From Vibrio sp. Isolate34 (GTDB lineage: Bacteria; Pseudomonadota; Gammaproteobacteria; Enterobacterales; Vibrionaceae): DNA of 64,000 bases. Below the pieces are notes generated by a model. The model saw nothing but the letters and a program-made list of their open reading frames with translations. It ran no database searches and was not told the DNA's origin. Both the position numbers and the translations under genes were made by a program. The stretch is taken from the NCBI RefSeq assembly GCF_022397915.1, contig NZ_JAKEUO010000011.1, positions 124,001 to 188,000 on the forward strand, written 5' to 3'. Shown in pieces: positions 26,121 to 32,855 of this stretch (position 1 is its first letter; each line of letters opens with the position of its first letter).

Positions 26121-26165
26121 TCTCTTATGTTAGCGACTTACGCTAGTCATTGATGTCAGTCGCTT
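26105..26165 (+). repeat. repeat pair running through the receiver stop codon
   Basis: CGCTTACGCTAGTCTCTTAT and CGACTTACGCTAGTCATTGA are two units of about 26 bases; the first contains the stop codon. A third partial unit TCGCTTG follows. Confidence 0.5.
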
Positions 26166-26172
26166 GAAATTG

Positions 26173-26236
26173 TATGCACCGAAGGATGCTTTCTGAAGGA
26201 TTTTTTCTTTGAAAGATCTAATATTTCGGTGCATAT
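26173..26236 (+). terminator. possible long-loop hairpin after the receiver gene
   Basis: TATGCACCGAA pairs with TTCGGTGCATA across a loop of about 40 bases. No clear T-run follows, so termination is uncertain. Confidence 0.35.
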
Positions 26237-26304
26237 ATTACCTATCTCTTTTAGCCGTTCAGGTTTTAGTTCTCAGTTATTAACACACAGGTTGCTGGCT
26301 AAGT

Positions 26305-26343
26305 CTAAAACTCATACGCCAGACCAAGACCAACGGATGCCTT
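26305..26343 (-). pseudogene. remnant of an outer-membrane protein C-terminus
   Basis: On the minus strand 12 codons read KASVGLGLAYEF and then a stop, the pattern of a last beta strand with terminal Phe. The sequence upstream of it is replaced by the 96-bp repeat, with a few bases of overlap. It is too short for certainty. Confidence 0.35.
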
Positions 26344-26429
26344 GTGTTTTCTTCACGAACGATTCCCTGAACATGCAGCAGAGCTAAAATGTGTCGCAGA
26401 GTATCAGTGTCGTTTTGTAGAAAAGTAAA
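26334..26429 (+). pseudogene. 96-bp direct repeat, right copy: orphan 3' end of a paralogue of the gene at 21792
   Basis: Reads TDALCFLHERFPEHAAELK, then CVAEYQCRFVEK and a stop in the same frame as 22588-22683, with no start or body in front. It lies 3.7 kb downstream in direct orientation and so, with the left copy, encloses the transporter-kinase-receiver operon. Confidence 0.75.
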
Positions 26430-26592
26430 CTCGGAAACCTCACCAGAGTTATTCAAACAGTCTGATATCTAACACTTGGCAGGCAATCTATAAACTAGGC
26501 TTTGTGTTCATATCTTAATGGGTTAAGTTTATTGTCTGCGTTGTTCTAATTGTTTAGTCGCGCAGTATTCTTTTTCGAAAACAGGAGACTTC
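26430..26592 (+). other. leader of the DUF3626 gene
   Basis: No gene; AACAGGAGACTTC gives the next ribosome site. Confidence 0.4.
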
Positions 26593-27429
26593 ATGGTTGG
26601 CAATGCAGTAGAGCAAGCAATCGAAAATATCCGATTGAAATCACAAGGCACGGATTGTTTAACGAGTTGCGCGGTGACGATCAACTTCCACCCCGATCGT
26701 TATACGTCTGACAATATACCTTTGCTCGAAGCGATGGCTGACGATGGATGTTTGAAGTCTCAATTTGAAACGGGCACCAGCAATGGCGGGATTACGGCTT
26801 ACCCCGGTGGTGACCGTTGGTTATGGGAAAAGCGAGTGTTCGACGGCGCGTATGACAATGCTCCGAACACGCTTAGGCCAAAATATGGCGCACTGAACTA
26901 CCGTAACTATGAGACTGGCGCTTCATCCCGCTTTGGATCCTCTTATTTCCAGCTGAAAGCCGACACCTTGGCACGAACCACGTTTTGTTATCCAGACAGT
27001 TTCTTTGAGCCAGAAGACTTCGCGGTTTCTAGCCGAGTAAAAGCGTTAATTGATAAAGCATCTTCGTCGGATGTCGATTTACTCGATGATTATATCGAGG
27101 CGCATGTTCATGGGGTTATCTCTCTGAAAGACGATATTGAATGTCTTGTATTAGACCCTATTTACCGCTCGACGATTATTGAAGAACGCGCGGTGAAATT
27201 GGGCGTTCCGATAAAGTGGCACAATGGCTACGAGTTAAGCCTAGAAGAGATGAGCCGCTATCCAGATTATCGTGGCCAGTCGTTTATCGAACTCGCAAAA
27301 AAGTTAGCGGTAAACGGCAAGATCAATGCGAGAATACTGGGGCTAGCCGTGACAGAGCAAGGTTATGACCAACAAGACGTAAAGAAGGTCTGGCATTACT
27401 TGGCTCGGTTTGGTTATCAATCAGAATGA
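26593..27429 (+). CDS. DUF3626-family protein
   Basis: The 278-residue soluble protein resembles the DUF3626 family: a TINFHPDRY segment (about 29-37) near the N-terminus, then a conserved core with GGDRWLWEKRVFDGAYD, KYGALNYRNYETGASSRFGSSYF and EAHVHGVISL. The HPDR, R-x-G-S-S and HVHG motifs look like parts of a catalytic site. I know of no characterised member. ATG at 26593 follows AGGAG. It is the first of a run of small plus-strand genes with separate promoters. Confidence 0.7.
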   Translation: MVGNAVEQAIENIRLKSQGTDCLTSCAVTINFHPDRYTSDNIPLLEAMADDGCLKSQFETGTSNGGITAYPGGDRWLWEKRVFDGAYDNAPNTLRPKYGALNYRNYETGASSRFGSSYFQLKADTLARTTFCYPDSFFEPEDFAVSSRVKALIDKASSSDVDLLDDYIEAHVHGVISLKDDIECLVLDPIYRSTIIEERAVKLGVPIKWHNGYELSLEEMSRYPDYRGQSFIELAKKLAVNGKINARILGLAVTEQGYDQQDVKKVWHYLARFGYQSE

Positions 27430-27526
27430 GCCTCTCTAATAGGAGAGTAGGCTATTGGGAGGTTTTAATCGTAACTCCCTGCATTTAGCGGAAACCCGCA
27501 GTAATATATAATCGGTAGGATTTTAA

Positions 27527-28027
27527 ATGAGTGAGATCGCTCGCTTTATCTCTGGTGAAGTGCCAGACAAATTTGGTCGTAATATTGAACAGTTGTTAGC
27601 TTATAATCACTTTTGGTTGGAGCACGACCATAAGTATATTCAAGTGTTTTTCCCAATCGATGAAGGGACTAAGTTTAATCAACATGCACCGTTGGTTACC
27701 CAAGAAGACAGGGCGATTTTTGCTAACTCAGAAGACCTTCGCACAGCTCATCTACAAGTGCTTGACCTGATGCTTGAGTTTTGGGGCATGCAGAGAGATG
27801 GAAGTGAGATATCGTCATTGTTGCCACTTAGCCCAGCAAACCATGTATGGTTGAAGAATCATGATCATAACCAGCTTCGACTAATACGAGCCATTCGCAG
27901 TTTATACTTGTTAGGCAATGAAGAAGTTGCGACTAAATTATGTGACTTCTTGGTCGCAGCAGCGAATGAAACCGGTTCTGTGTCTGATAAAACGGTGCAA
28001 TATTGGCGTAATGCCCTAGAAGGTTAG
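27527..28027 (+). CDS. bacterial OGFr-conserved-region protein
   Basis: The 166-residue soluble protein shows the signature of the opioid growth factor receptor conserved region: NIEQLLAYNHFWLEHDHKYIQVFFPI (start at about residue 19), then a helical tail with HNQLRLIRAIRSLYLLG. The domain occurs in animals and in scattered bacteria, where its function is unknown. A GGTAGGA site precedes the ATG. The gene stands alone, followed by two small hairpins. Confidence 0.75.
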   Translation: MSEIARFISGEVPDKFGRNIEQLLAYNHFWLEHDHKYIQVFFPIDEGTKFNQHAPLVTQEDRAIFANSEDLRTAHLQVLDLMLEFWGMQRDGSEISSLLPLSPANHVWLKNHDHNQLRLIRAIRSLYLLGNEEVATKLCDFLVAAANETGSVSDKTVQYWRNALEG

Positions 28028-28033
28028 GTTTTT

Positions 28034-28059
28034 CTGTGCAGAGCTTTCAGCACTGCACA
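28034..28059 (+). terminator. small hairpin after the OGFr-like gene
   Basis: TGTGCAG-AGCTTTCAGCA-CTGCACA; no T-run behind it. Confidence 0.35.
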
Positions 28060-28063
28060 TATT

Positions 28064-28099
28064 GATTCTCAATGCGCGGCATTTTCGCACGATGCCGCT
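28064..28099 (+). repeat. GATTC..GGCATTTT hairpin motif, copy 3
   Basis: GATTCTCAATGCGCGGCATT at 28064-28083; GCGGCAT pairs with ATGCCGC just after. Related to the motif inside the attC at 20580. Confidence 0.5.
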
Positions 28100-28222
28100 T
28101 TCTCTATATTCAACATTTGAATGCAATTTGTGGAATATATCAAAATTAATTAAATTGATAGTAAGTTATTACTTTTCATTATGTTAGGGTTCTTCTGATT
28201 TTTATAAGAAGGCGACTAGATT

Positions 28223-28678
28223 ATGAAAAAGGGATTTGTCATCGCTGTATCAATTGGCTTTGTTGTCTTCTTCCTCGCTGGTGGCGAATTTCAATGGTTC
28301 GGGTCCAGTAATTCCGAGTCGTTCCCTAAACTTCCCGATAGTCCCCAATTTGTACCATCTACTGACTTTGACGGTGAGTGGCTAGGCCGTCGTATAAACA
28401 CCACTGGCAATAACATGTGTGAACGCACAACCATCACCGGATCCATTCATGAAGGTAAAGCCACACTAAGGCTTACTTACAACGGTACACCATTAGAAGG
28501 CTGGGTGACGGAAAGCGGCGACTTACGTTTATATGCCAAACATCGCCAATGGGACTATCGCTTTTCAGCAACTGGCAACAGCAAGCGATTTGATGGTCGT
28601 TGGCACTTAACCAACGGCCCATGCCAAGGGACTTGGTTTATAGAAAAGCTGGGTGACAATCTTGGCGTTGACAAATAA
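28223..28678 (+). CDS. hypothetical secreted or membrane-anchored small protein
   Basis: The 151-residue product starts with a hydrophobic signal or anchor (MKKGFVIAVSIGFVVFFLAGG), a Ser/Pro linker and a beta-rich domain (DFDGEWLGRRI ... ERTTITGSIHEGKATLRLTY ... GRWHLTNGPCQGTWFIEK). Two cysteines (in NNMCERT and GPCQGT) could form a disulfide outside the cytoplasm. No family recognised. The AAGGCGAC site supports the start. Twelve bases after its stop lies a 33-codon reading frame that leads into the next membrane protein, so the three may be co-transcribed. Confidence 0.65.
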   Translation: MKKGFVIAVSIGFVVFFLAGGEFQWFGSSNSESFPKLPDSPQFVPSTDFDGEWLGRRINTTGNNMCERTTITGSIHEGKATLRLTYNGTPLEGWVTESGDLRLYAKHRQWDYRFSATGNSKRFDGRWHLTNGPCQGTWFIEKLGDNLGVDK

Positions 28679-28690
28679 AGGACAATTTTC

Positions 28691-28792
28691 ATGACACCCA
28701 ACATTTGGCACTTTCGGTACGCATTTGCAGAAGGTAATTACGTTAGGGAACTCTGCCTTTTTCCGTTCTCAATTAAAGTTGGTCTGCGCTGA
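28691..28792 (+). CDS. possible 33-residue small protein coupled to the next gene
   Basis: ATG at 28691 has a strong AAGGAC site and reads MTPNIWHFRYAFAEGNYVRE followed by LCLFPFSIKVGLR. Its stop overlaps the next start as TGATG. It may be a real small protein or a leader that couples translation of the membrane protein. No similarity is known to me. Confidence 0.4.
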   Translation: MTPNIWHFRYAFAEGNYVRELCLFPFSIKVGLR

Positions 28793-29466
28793 TGAATAAT
28801 GAAGTAATGAAAAAGCTAGGTTGGTTCATGGTACGGTTAGTCATTGCGTACTTATCTATCGGAGTTTTACTGGGCGTTGTCATACTTAACAATACCTACG
28901 CTCCGCGCTTTTTCTCAATGAACTGGGACATTATGGCGTGGTTTGCCGTCTTGGTGACCATACTAAGTTATGTCCTATTTCGGATAAAGAGGACGACTAA
29001 CATCGGCAAACTTATGTTTACGAGTATTTTGGGAACCGTTGTTTTGTTTATGTATGCTGAAGAAAGTTATTGGATTGCCAATATTAACGTGCGCTCTTGG
29101 AGTCTGTTTCTTAGTGTATTGTATGTGTCCATGCTTTTATATTTCTTATTTCCTCACCGATGGTTAAAGCCGTTTCTGTTTTTATCACCTGTTGCTGCTG
29201 GCTCATGGGTTTTATTCTGGATAGGTTATACGCCGATTAACGTCACCTTGAGCATCATGGAAGTGCAAGGGACAATTCCAGACGGAAAATATCACAAGGC
29301 AATCGCTATGCTCCCAGATATTTATAGTACTTGTCTGATATCGGCTTTGCTTTGGACTTCACAGGTACTAGGTGTTTACGCCTTGGCGTATTGGGGAAAC
29401 AACCCACGAGTGAGTTACCAAAACGCGGTGCGATCGTTAAAATCAATGGTTAGCTCTTCAAGTTAG
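28792..29466 (+). CDS. hypothetical polytopic membrane protein
   Basis: 224 residues with about six membrane helices (for example FMVRLVIAYLSIGVLLGVVIL, IMAWFAVLVTILSYVLF, LFLSVLYVSMLLYFLF, FLFLSPVAAGSWVLFWIGY). A non-membrane loop EVQGTIPDGKYHKAIAMLP precedes the last helix. The family is not recognised. The start at 28792 shares bases with the stop of the preceding short frame, so translation is likely coupled. Codon use and AT content resemble the surrounding orphans. Confidence 0.65.
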   Translation: MNNEVMKKLGWFMVRLVIAYLSIGVLLGVVILNNTYAPRFFSMNWDIMAWFAVLVTILSYVLFRIKRTTNIGKLMFTSILGTVVLFMYAEESYWIANINVRSWSLFLSVLYVSMLLYFLFPHRWLKPFLFLSPVAAGSWVLFWIGYTPINVTLSIMEVQGTIPDGKYHKAIAMLPDIYSTCLISALLWTSQVLGVYALAYWGNNPRVSYQNAVRSLKSMVSSSS

Positions 29467-29667
29467 CCACTCTTAATTTTGCTTTGTGGGTTTCAGTATA
29501 CGGTGGTTTATCTTTGTTTATGGGAAGGGCAAAGACATTCTGACTAAAATGAGTAAAGTTAAGAGTCCATCGAGTAATTTGCCCCCATATTAAGCTGTCA
29601 TAATGTAATCTGCATATTGTTGGTGATATTAGTCAAGAGTTGAAAGCGGTTTGAAGAAGGAATAGCT

Positions 29668-30135
29668 ATGAATGGAAAAATTGTTCGCTGGGTTGATGAG
29701 AAAGGCTTCGGGTTCATTAACTCAGATGAATTAGAGGGCGATGTTTTTGTTCATATATCGAAGTTTACGGACGGTTATCGTCGTCCTCAAATTGGGGATG
29801 AAGTTGAATTTCAATTGTCGAATAGTGGCTCTAAACTTAGCGCTTCGAGTGCGCAACTCGTTGGTATAGAACCATCCAAATCTAACCCTCTTTCAATTAT
29901 TTTGTCTGCACTTTTCGTCGGTCTCATTGGCGCAGGTTTATATCTTTTGGTATTGGAGCCCAAGTTAAATCCCGCATTTGAGAACATGGGGTTTAATTGC
30001 CAAGGTAAAACGCACTGTAGTGAGATGCTATCTTGTGATGAAGCAAAGTTTTATTTGGCAAACTGTCCAAATGTGAAAATAGACGGTGATCGTGATGGTA
30101 TTCCTTGCGAGAGTCAGCTCTGCAGTCACTATTGA
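29668..30135 (+). CDS. cold-shock domain / membrane helix / excalibur domain fusion
   Basis: 155 residues with three parts: a cold-shock nucleic-acid-binding domain (1-65, GKIVRWVDEKGFGFI with the RNP1 pattern, and DVFVHISKF), a single membrane helix (about 73-93, PLSIILSALFVGLIGAGLYLLVL) and a small Cys-rich excalibur-like domain (about 105-152, CDEAKFYLANCPNVKIDGDRDGIPCE), the Ca2+-binding DxDxDGxxCE type. The cold-shock part would face the cytoplasm and the Ca2+ site the periplasm. ATG at 29668 follows GAAGGAATA. It is expressed alone. Confidence 0.8.
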   Translation: MNGKIVRWVDEKGFGFINSDELEGDVFVHISKFTDGYRRPQIGDEVEFQLSNSGSKLSASSAQLVGIEPSKSNPLSIILSALFVGLIGAGLYLLVLEPKLNPAFENMGFNCQGKTHCSEMLSCDEAKFYLANCPNVKIDGDRDGIPCESQLCSHY

Positions 30136-30181
30136 TGCCTGCTTATTAGTCATTCAAAATAGACAACAAAAAGGACATTAC

Positions 30182-30700
30182 ATGGAAATCAGAGTAGGGA
30201 CATTACCTGATATGGCCGGCATCACCGATATCTTCAACTTTTATATTGAACATACTAATGCACGCTTTGAAGAAGAGAAGTTTACGTTGGAAAATCGACA
30301 GCAATGGTTCTCTCAATTCTCGAGCAATAGTAAATATCAACTTTACGTCGCAACCGAAAACGATTCGCTACTTGGTTTCGCATGCTCTCAACAATACAGA
30401 GCTACATCAGCATTTGAAGATACAGCTGAAGTCACCATTTATTTAACTGAAGATGCAAAAGGTAAAGGGATAGGCTCTAAGTTGTATTCTCAGCTCTTCG
30501 CATCAATCATTGATTTCGGTGTTCATCGAGTTCTTTCCGGTGTGGCATTACCTAATGAGGCATCTATCGCTCTGCATAAGCATTTTGGCTTTCGAGAAGT
30601 TGGTGTGTTCAATGAATATGCAAAGAAAAATGGCCAATACATCAGTTCAATGTGGTTGGAAAAGGCGTTAGACGCAGATATGTCTCTTAAATCTTCTTAA
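30182..30700 (+). CDS. GNAT acetyltransferase, phosphinothricin-acetyltransferase-like
   Basis: The 172-residue enzyme starts MEIRVGTLPDMAGITDIFNF, follows the PAT/YncA pattern (IYLTEDAKGKGIGSKLYSQL is the acetyl-CoA loop, then SGVALPNEASIALHKHFGFREVG) and ends in the usual Trp-Leu strand. It would move an acetyl group from acetyl-CoA to an amine such as methionine sulfoximine or another amino acid analogue. AAGGAC precedes ATG at 30182; a longer open frame overlaps the excalibur gene and is not used. Confidence 0.82.
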   Translation: MEIRVGTLPDMAGITDIFNFYIEHTNARFEEEKFTLENRQQWFSQFSSNSKYQLYVATENDSLLGFACSQQYRATSAFEDTAEVTIYLTEDAKGKGIGSKLYSQLFASIIDFGVHRVLSGVALPNEASIALHKHFGFREVGVFNEYAKKNGQYISSMWLEKALDADMSLKSS

Positions 30701-30707
30701 CGTTTTC

Positions 30708-30742
30708 GATTCAATACTTATGGCATTTTTGGATGCAGTATT
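30708..30742 (+). repeat. GATTC..GGCATTTTT hairpin motif, copy 4
   Basis: GATTCAATACTTATGGCATT at 30708-30727; AATACT pairs with AGTATT at the end. Behind the first GNAT gene. Confidence 0.5.
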
Positions 30743-30772
30743 AGGGAGCAACTTGAAGGTAAGGAAAACAAT

Positions 30773-31222
30773 ATGGAAGTAAAGCAGGTCAAAGGTTCAG
30801 ACCCTCACTTCGCTGAGCTAATCACCAAAACGAATATGGCGAGTTACTATCAGGCTCGTGGCATCGCTTGGGGTCATAGTCAGTTTTTACGAAGCTGGGA
30901 TGAGCTGGATAACTATGAAGTCTATGTTGATGGGAGCCGTATTGGTGTCATCCGCTTCAGCTATACCCGCGGCACCACGTTTCTCAGAGACTTTCAGATA
31001 TTAGCTGAATACCAAGGCAGAGGCTTTGGTGCTAAGTGTTTAGATTTAGTGATCGAACATGCGAACAACCAAGCATCGACTCAGTTAGTGCTACGTGTGT
31101 TCAGTGAGAACCCCGCTATTAAACTTTATCAATCAAAAGGCTTCACCAAACTTTCCGAGGTTAAAGGCTTGGTAGAAATGGAGCTACGTTTGGATTCACT
31201 ACAAGGAAGGCACCATGGTTAG
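30773..31222 (+). CDS. GNAT acetyltransferase
   Basis: 149 residues. The core follows the GNAT order: LRDFQILAEYQGRGFGAKCLDLVIEHA (acetyl-CoA loop QGRGFG) and LVLRVFSENPAIKLYQSKGFTKL. The N-terminal part (HFAELITKTNMASYYQARGIAW) resembles the subgroup acting on small amines or protein ends; the substrate is unknown. Its last eight bases overlap the next gene, so both are co-expressed. Confidence 0.8.
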   Translation: MEVKQVKGSDPHFAELITKTNMASYYQARGIAWGHSQFLRSWDELDNYEVYVDGSRIGVIRFSYTRGTTFLRDFQILAEYQGRGFGAKCLDLVIEHANNQASTQLVLRVFSENPAIKLYQSKGFTKLSEVKGLVEMELRLDSLQGRHHG

Positions 31223-31607
31223 CCGCATACAATTAAATTTTGTTAAATATACTCTGCTTGAGTTCGCACTCGCTGCGTTTTTGTTAGTGTCTATTTATTG
31301 GTTGTTTGATGGTAACCCTCAATCACTACCTACTATTGGGTTGATGTTCAGTTCTGTTTCGGTATTAAAAGTCGTAATGTTGTGGTGGAAGTTTCGCAAT
31401 CGCTCTTTTGAAATAGCCAACGGTCATGTTTGTTTCGATGGTTACGCTTGCGATGTCAAGTTACAGGGAAATATTCTTCCTTTTGGTATGGGGTCTGTTA
31501 TTAAGCTTTCATACACGAAAGGTGCGATGCAAAAGCGCAATATCTACCTTCCGAAAGGGGCAATGAACCAAGATGAATGGCAGCGTGTATTAGCTTGTCG
31601 TGCATAG
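31215..31607 (+). CDS. hypothetical membrane protein with two helices
   Basis: 130 residues; two membrane helices near the N-terminus (about 13-31, LEFALAAFLLVSIYWLF, and 38-55) and a short beta-rich cytosolic part with FEIANGHVCFDGYACDVKL. It resembles bacterial PH-like small membrane proteins only loosely; no firm family. The start overlaps the preceding GNAT gene by eight bases and AAGGAAGG lies at a suitable distance. Confidence 0.65.
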   Translation: MVSRIQLNFVKYTLLEFALAAFLLVSIYWLFDGNPQSLPTIGLMFSSVSVLKVVMLWWKFRNRSFEIANGHVCFDGYACDVKLQGNILPFGMGSVIKLSYTKGAMQKRNIYLPKGAMNQDEWQRVLACRA

Positions 31608-31695
31608 TTTGGCTGTTTTAAGTGGTGTTGTGTCCCAGTCCGTATTTCAGATTTTGTTGGTGTGCTAGTATCCCTTTTTTGCACCGAGCTAATCG

Positions 31696-32247
31696 ATGAC
31701 TAACGACCATTTTCAGGGTAAATACGAAGTAGAGCTTAAATATCGCCTCGATTCTAAATCAGAATTCTTGAAGACATTGAGTCTTATTCCCCATGAAGTG
31801 ATGCTCCAAGATAATCTTGAGTGCGATTGGTATTTCGATAGCCCAGACAGAAGCTTACAAGCTCAAAACAAAAGCTTGTGCATTCGCACTATGGAACCGT
31901 CGGGCATTAAGCTATGGATTGTAAAAGGCCCAGAGTCTGACAGATGCGAAGCGACAAACATCACCGATGCGTCGAATGCTAAGAGTATGCTTAAAAACTT
32001 GGGTTACGAAGTGATTCTAAAAGCGCAGAAGACACGCAGTATTTACTTTGTGGGTGAATTTCATATTACTGTCGACTCACTAAAGGGTATCGGTGATTTT
32101 GCAGAGTTCGCTATCATGACGGACGATGAGTCTAAGTTATCGGTTTATAAAGATGAATTGGAGTTATTAGCTAGTCGATTTGGGCTGACTCAATCAGCAC
32201 TACAAACTCAATCTTATAAACAGATGTTTGAGGAAATGAACGCATAG
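31696..32247 (+). CDS. CYTH-domain protein (class IV adenylate cyclase/thiamine triphosphatase fold)
   Basis: The 183-residue protein has the ExExK signature Glu11-Val-Glu13-Leu-Lys15 (YEVELKYRL), then DWYFDSPD, LCIRTMEPSGIKLWIVKGPES (the R and K strands of the tunnel) and ITVDSLKGIGDFAEFAI, where DFAEF supplies the C-terminal acidic metal ligands. CYTH enzymes bind triphosphates; bacterial members include CyaB-type adenylate cyclase and tripolyphosphatases. The CyaB type is the nearest by pattern; activity is not proven. It stands 28 bases before a TPR gene. Confidence 0.8.
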   Translation: MTNDHFQGKYEVELKYRLDSKSEFLKTLSLIPHEVMLQDNLECDWYFDSPDRSLQAQNKSLCIRTMEPSGIKLWIVKGPESDRCEATNITDASNAKSMLKNLGYEVILKAQKTRSIYFVGEFHITVDSLKGIGDFAEFAIMTDDESKLSVYKDELELLASRFGLTQSALQTQSYKQMFEEMNA

Positions 32248-32274
32248 CACAGCGATTAAGCGTTAGGGAGAGTT

Positions 32275-32757
32275 ATGAACACCATTATCAAACAAGCCGT
32301 TGAGTTGCGTAAAGAAGCAAAGTATCAAGAGTCACGAGACTTGCTGGCGACACTGCTTGATGATCAAAAGTATGCTGCGAAAGCGCACTTGCAGATAGCT
32401 TGGTCTTACGACAACCAAGGTAAAGAACAGGAGGCTATCGAGCATTATTTACTGTCTCTTTTGGGCGAACTTACTTCAACAGAACGCTTTGACGCGCTTT
32501 TCGGGTTGGCGAGTACTTATCGAAGCCTAGGCCTTTATGTAGAGGCTTTAAGCTATTTCGAACAGACGATGGCTGAGTATCCTGAATCCCTTGAAGTTCA
32601 GCCTTTCTACGCGATGTGTTTGTATAATTTAGGTCGCCATAAAGAAGCGACATCTCTGTTACTTGAGTTGTTGGTTTCTACGACCAATAGCGAGGCGATA
32701 AAAGAGTACCAACGCGCGATCTCTTTGTATGCTCAAGACTTGGATAAAACTTGGTAA
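32275..32757 (+). CDS. tetratricopeptide-repeat protein
   Basis: 160 residues made almost entirely of helix pairs of the TPR type: AAKAHLQIAWSYDNQGKEQEAIEHY (about 36-60), ERFDALFGLASTYRSLGLYVEALSYFEQTM (about 70-99) and LEVQPFYAMCLYNLGRHKEATSLLLEL (about 105-131). It has no signal peptide and should be a cytoplasmic adaptor. Similar proteins follow CYTH genes in many bacteria, and the 28-bp spacing with a GGGAGAG site suggests one transcript. Confidence 0.85.
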   Translation: MNTIIKQAVELRKEAKYQESRDLLATLLDDQKYAAKAHLQIAWSYDNQGKEQEAIEHYLLSLLGELTSTERFDALFGLASTYRSLGLYVEALSYFEQTMAEYPESLEVQPFYAMCLYNLGRHKEATSLLLELLVSTTNSEAIKEYQRAISLYAQDLDKTW

Positions 32758-32792
32758 GCGAGCTGCGAGTAACACGCTTAACTTAATATGAG

Positions 32793-32823
32793 AAAAGCCT
32801 AAGCATCATTCGATACTTAGGCT
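32793..32823 (-). terminator. terminator of the mesX-mesD operon
   Basis: GCCTAAG/CTTAGGC stem; on the minus strand it ends with TTTTCTC. It also separates the convergent TPR gene. Confidence 0.75.
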
Positions 32824-32855
32824 TCAAGATTTAGTTTTTCTATTCAGATCAGCCG

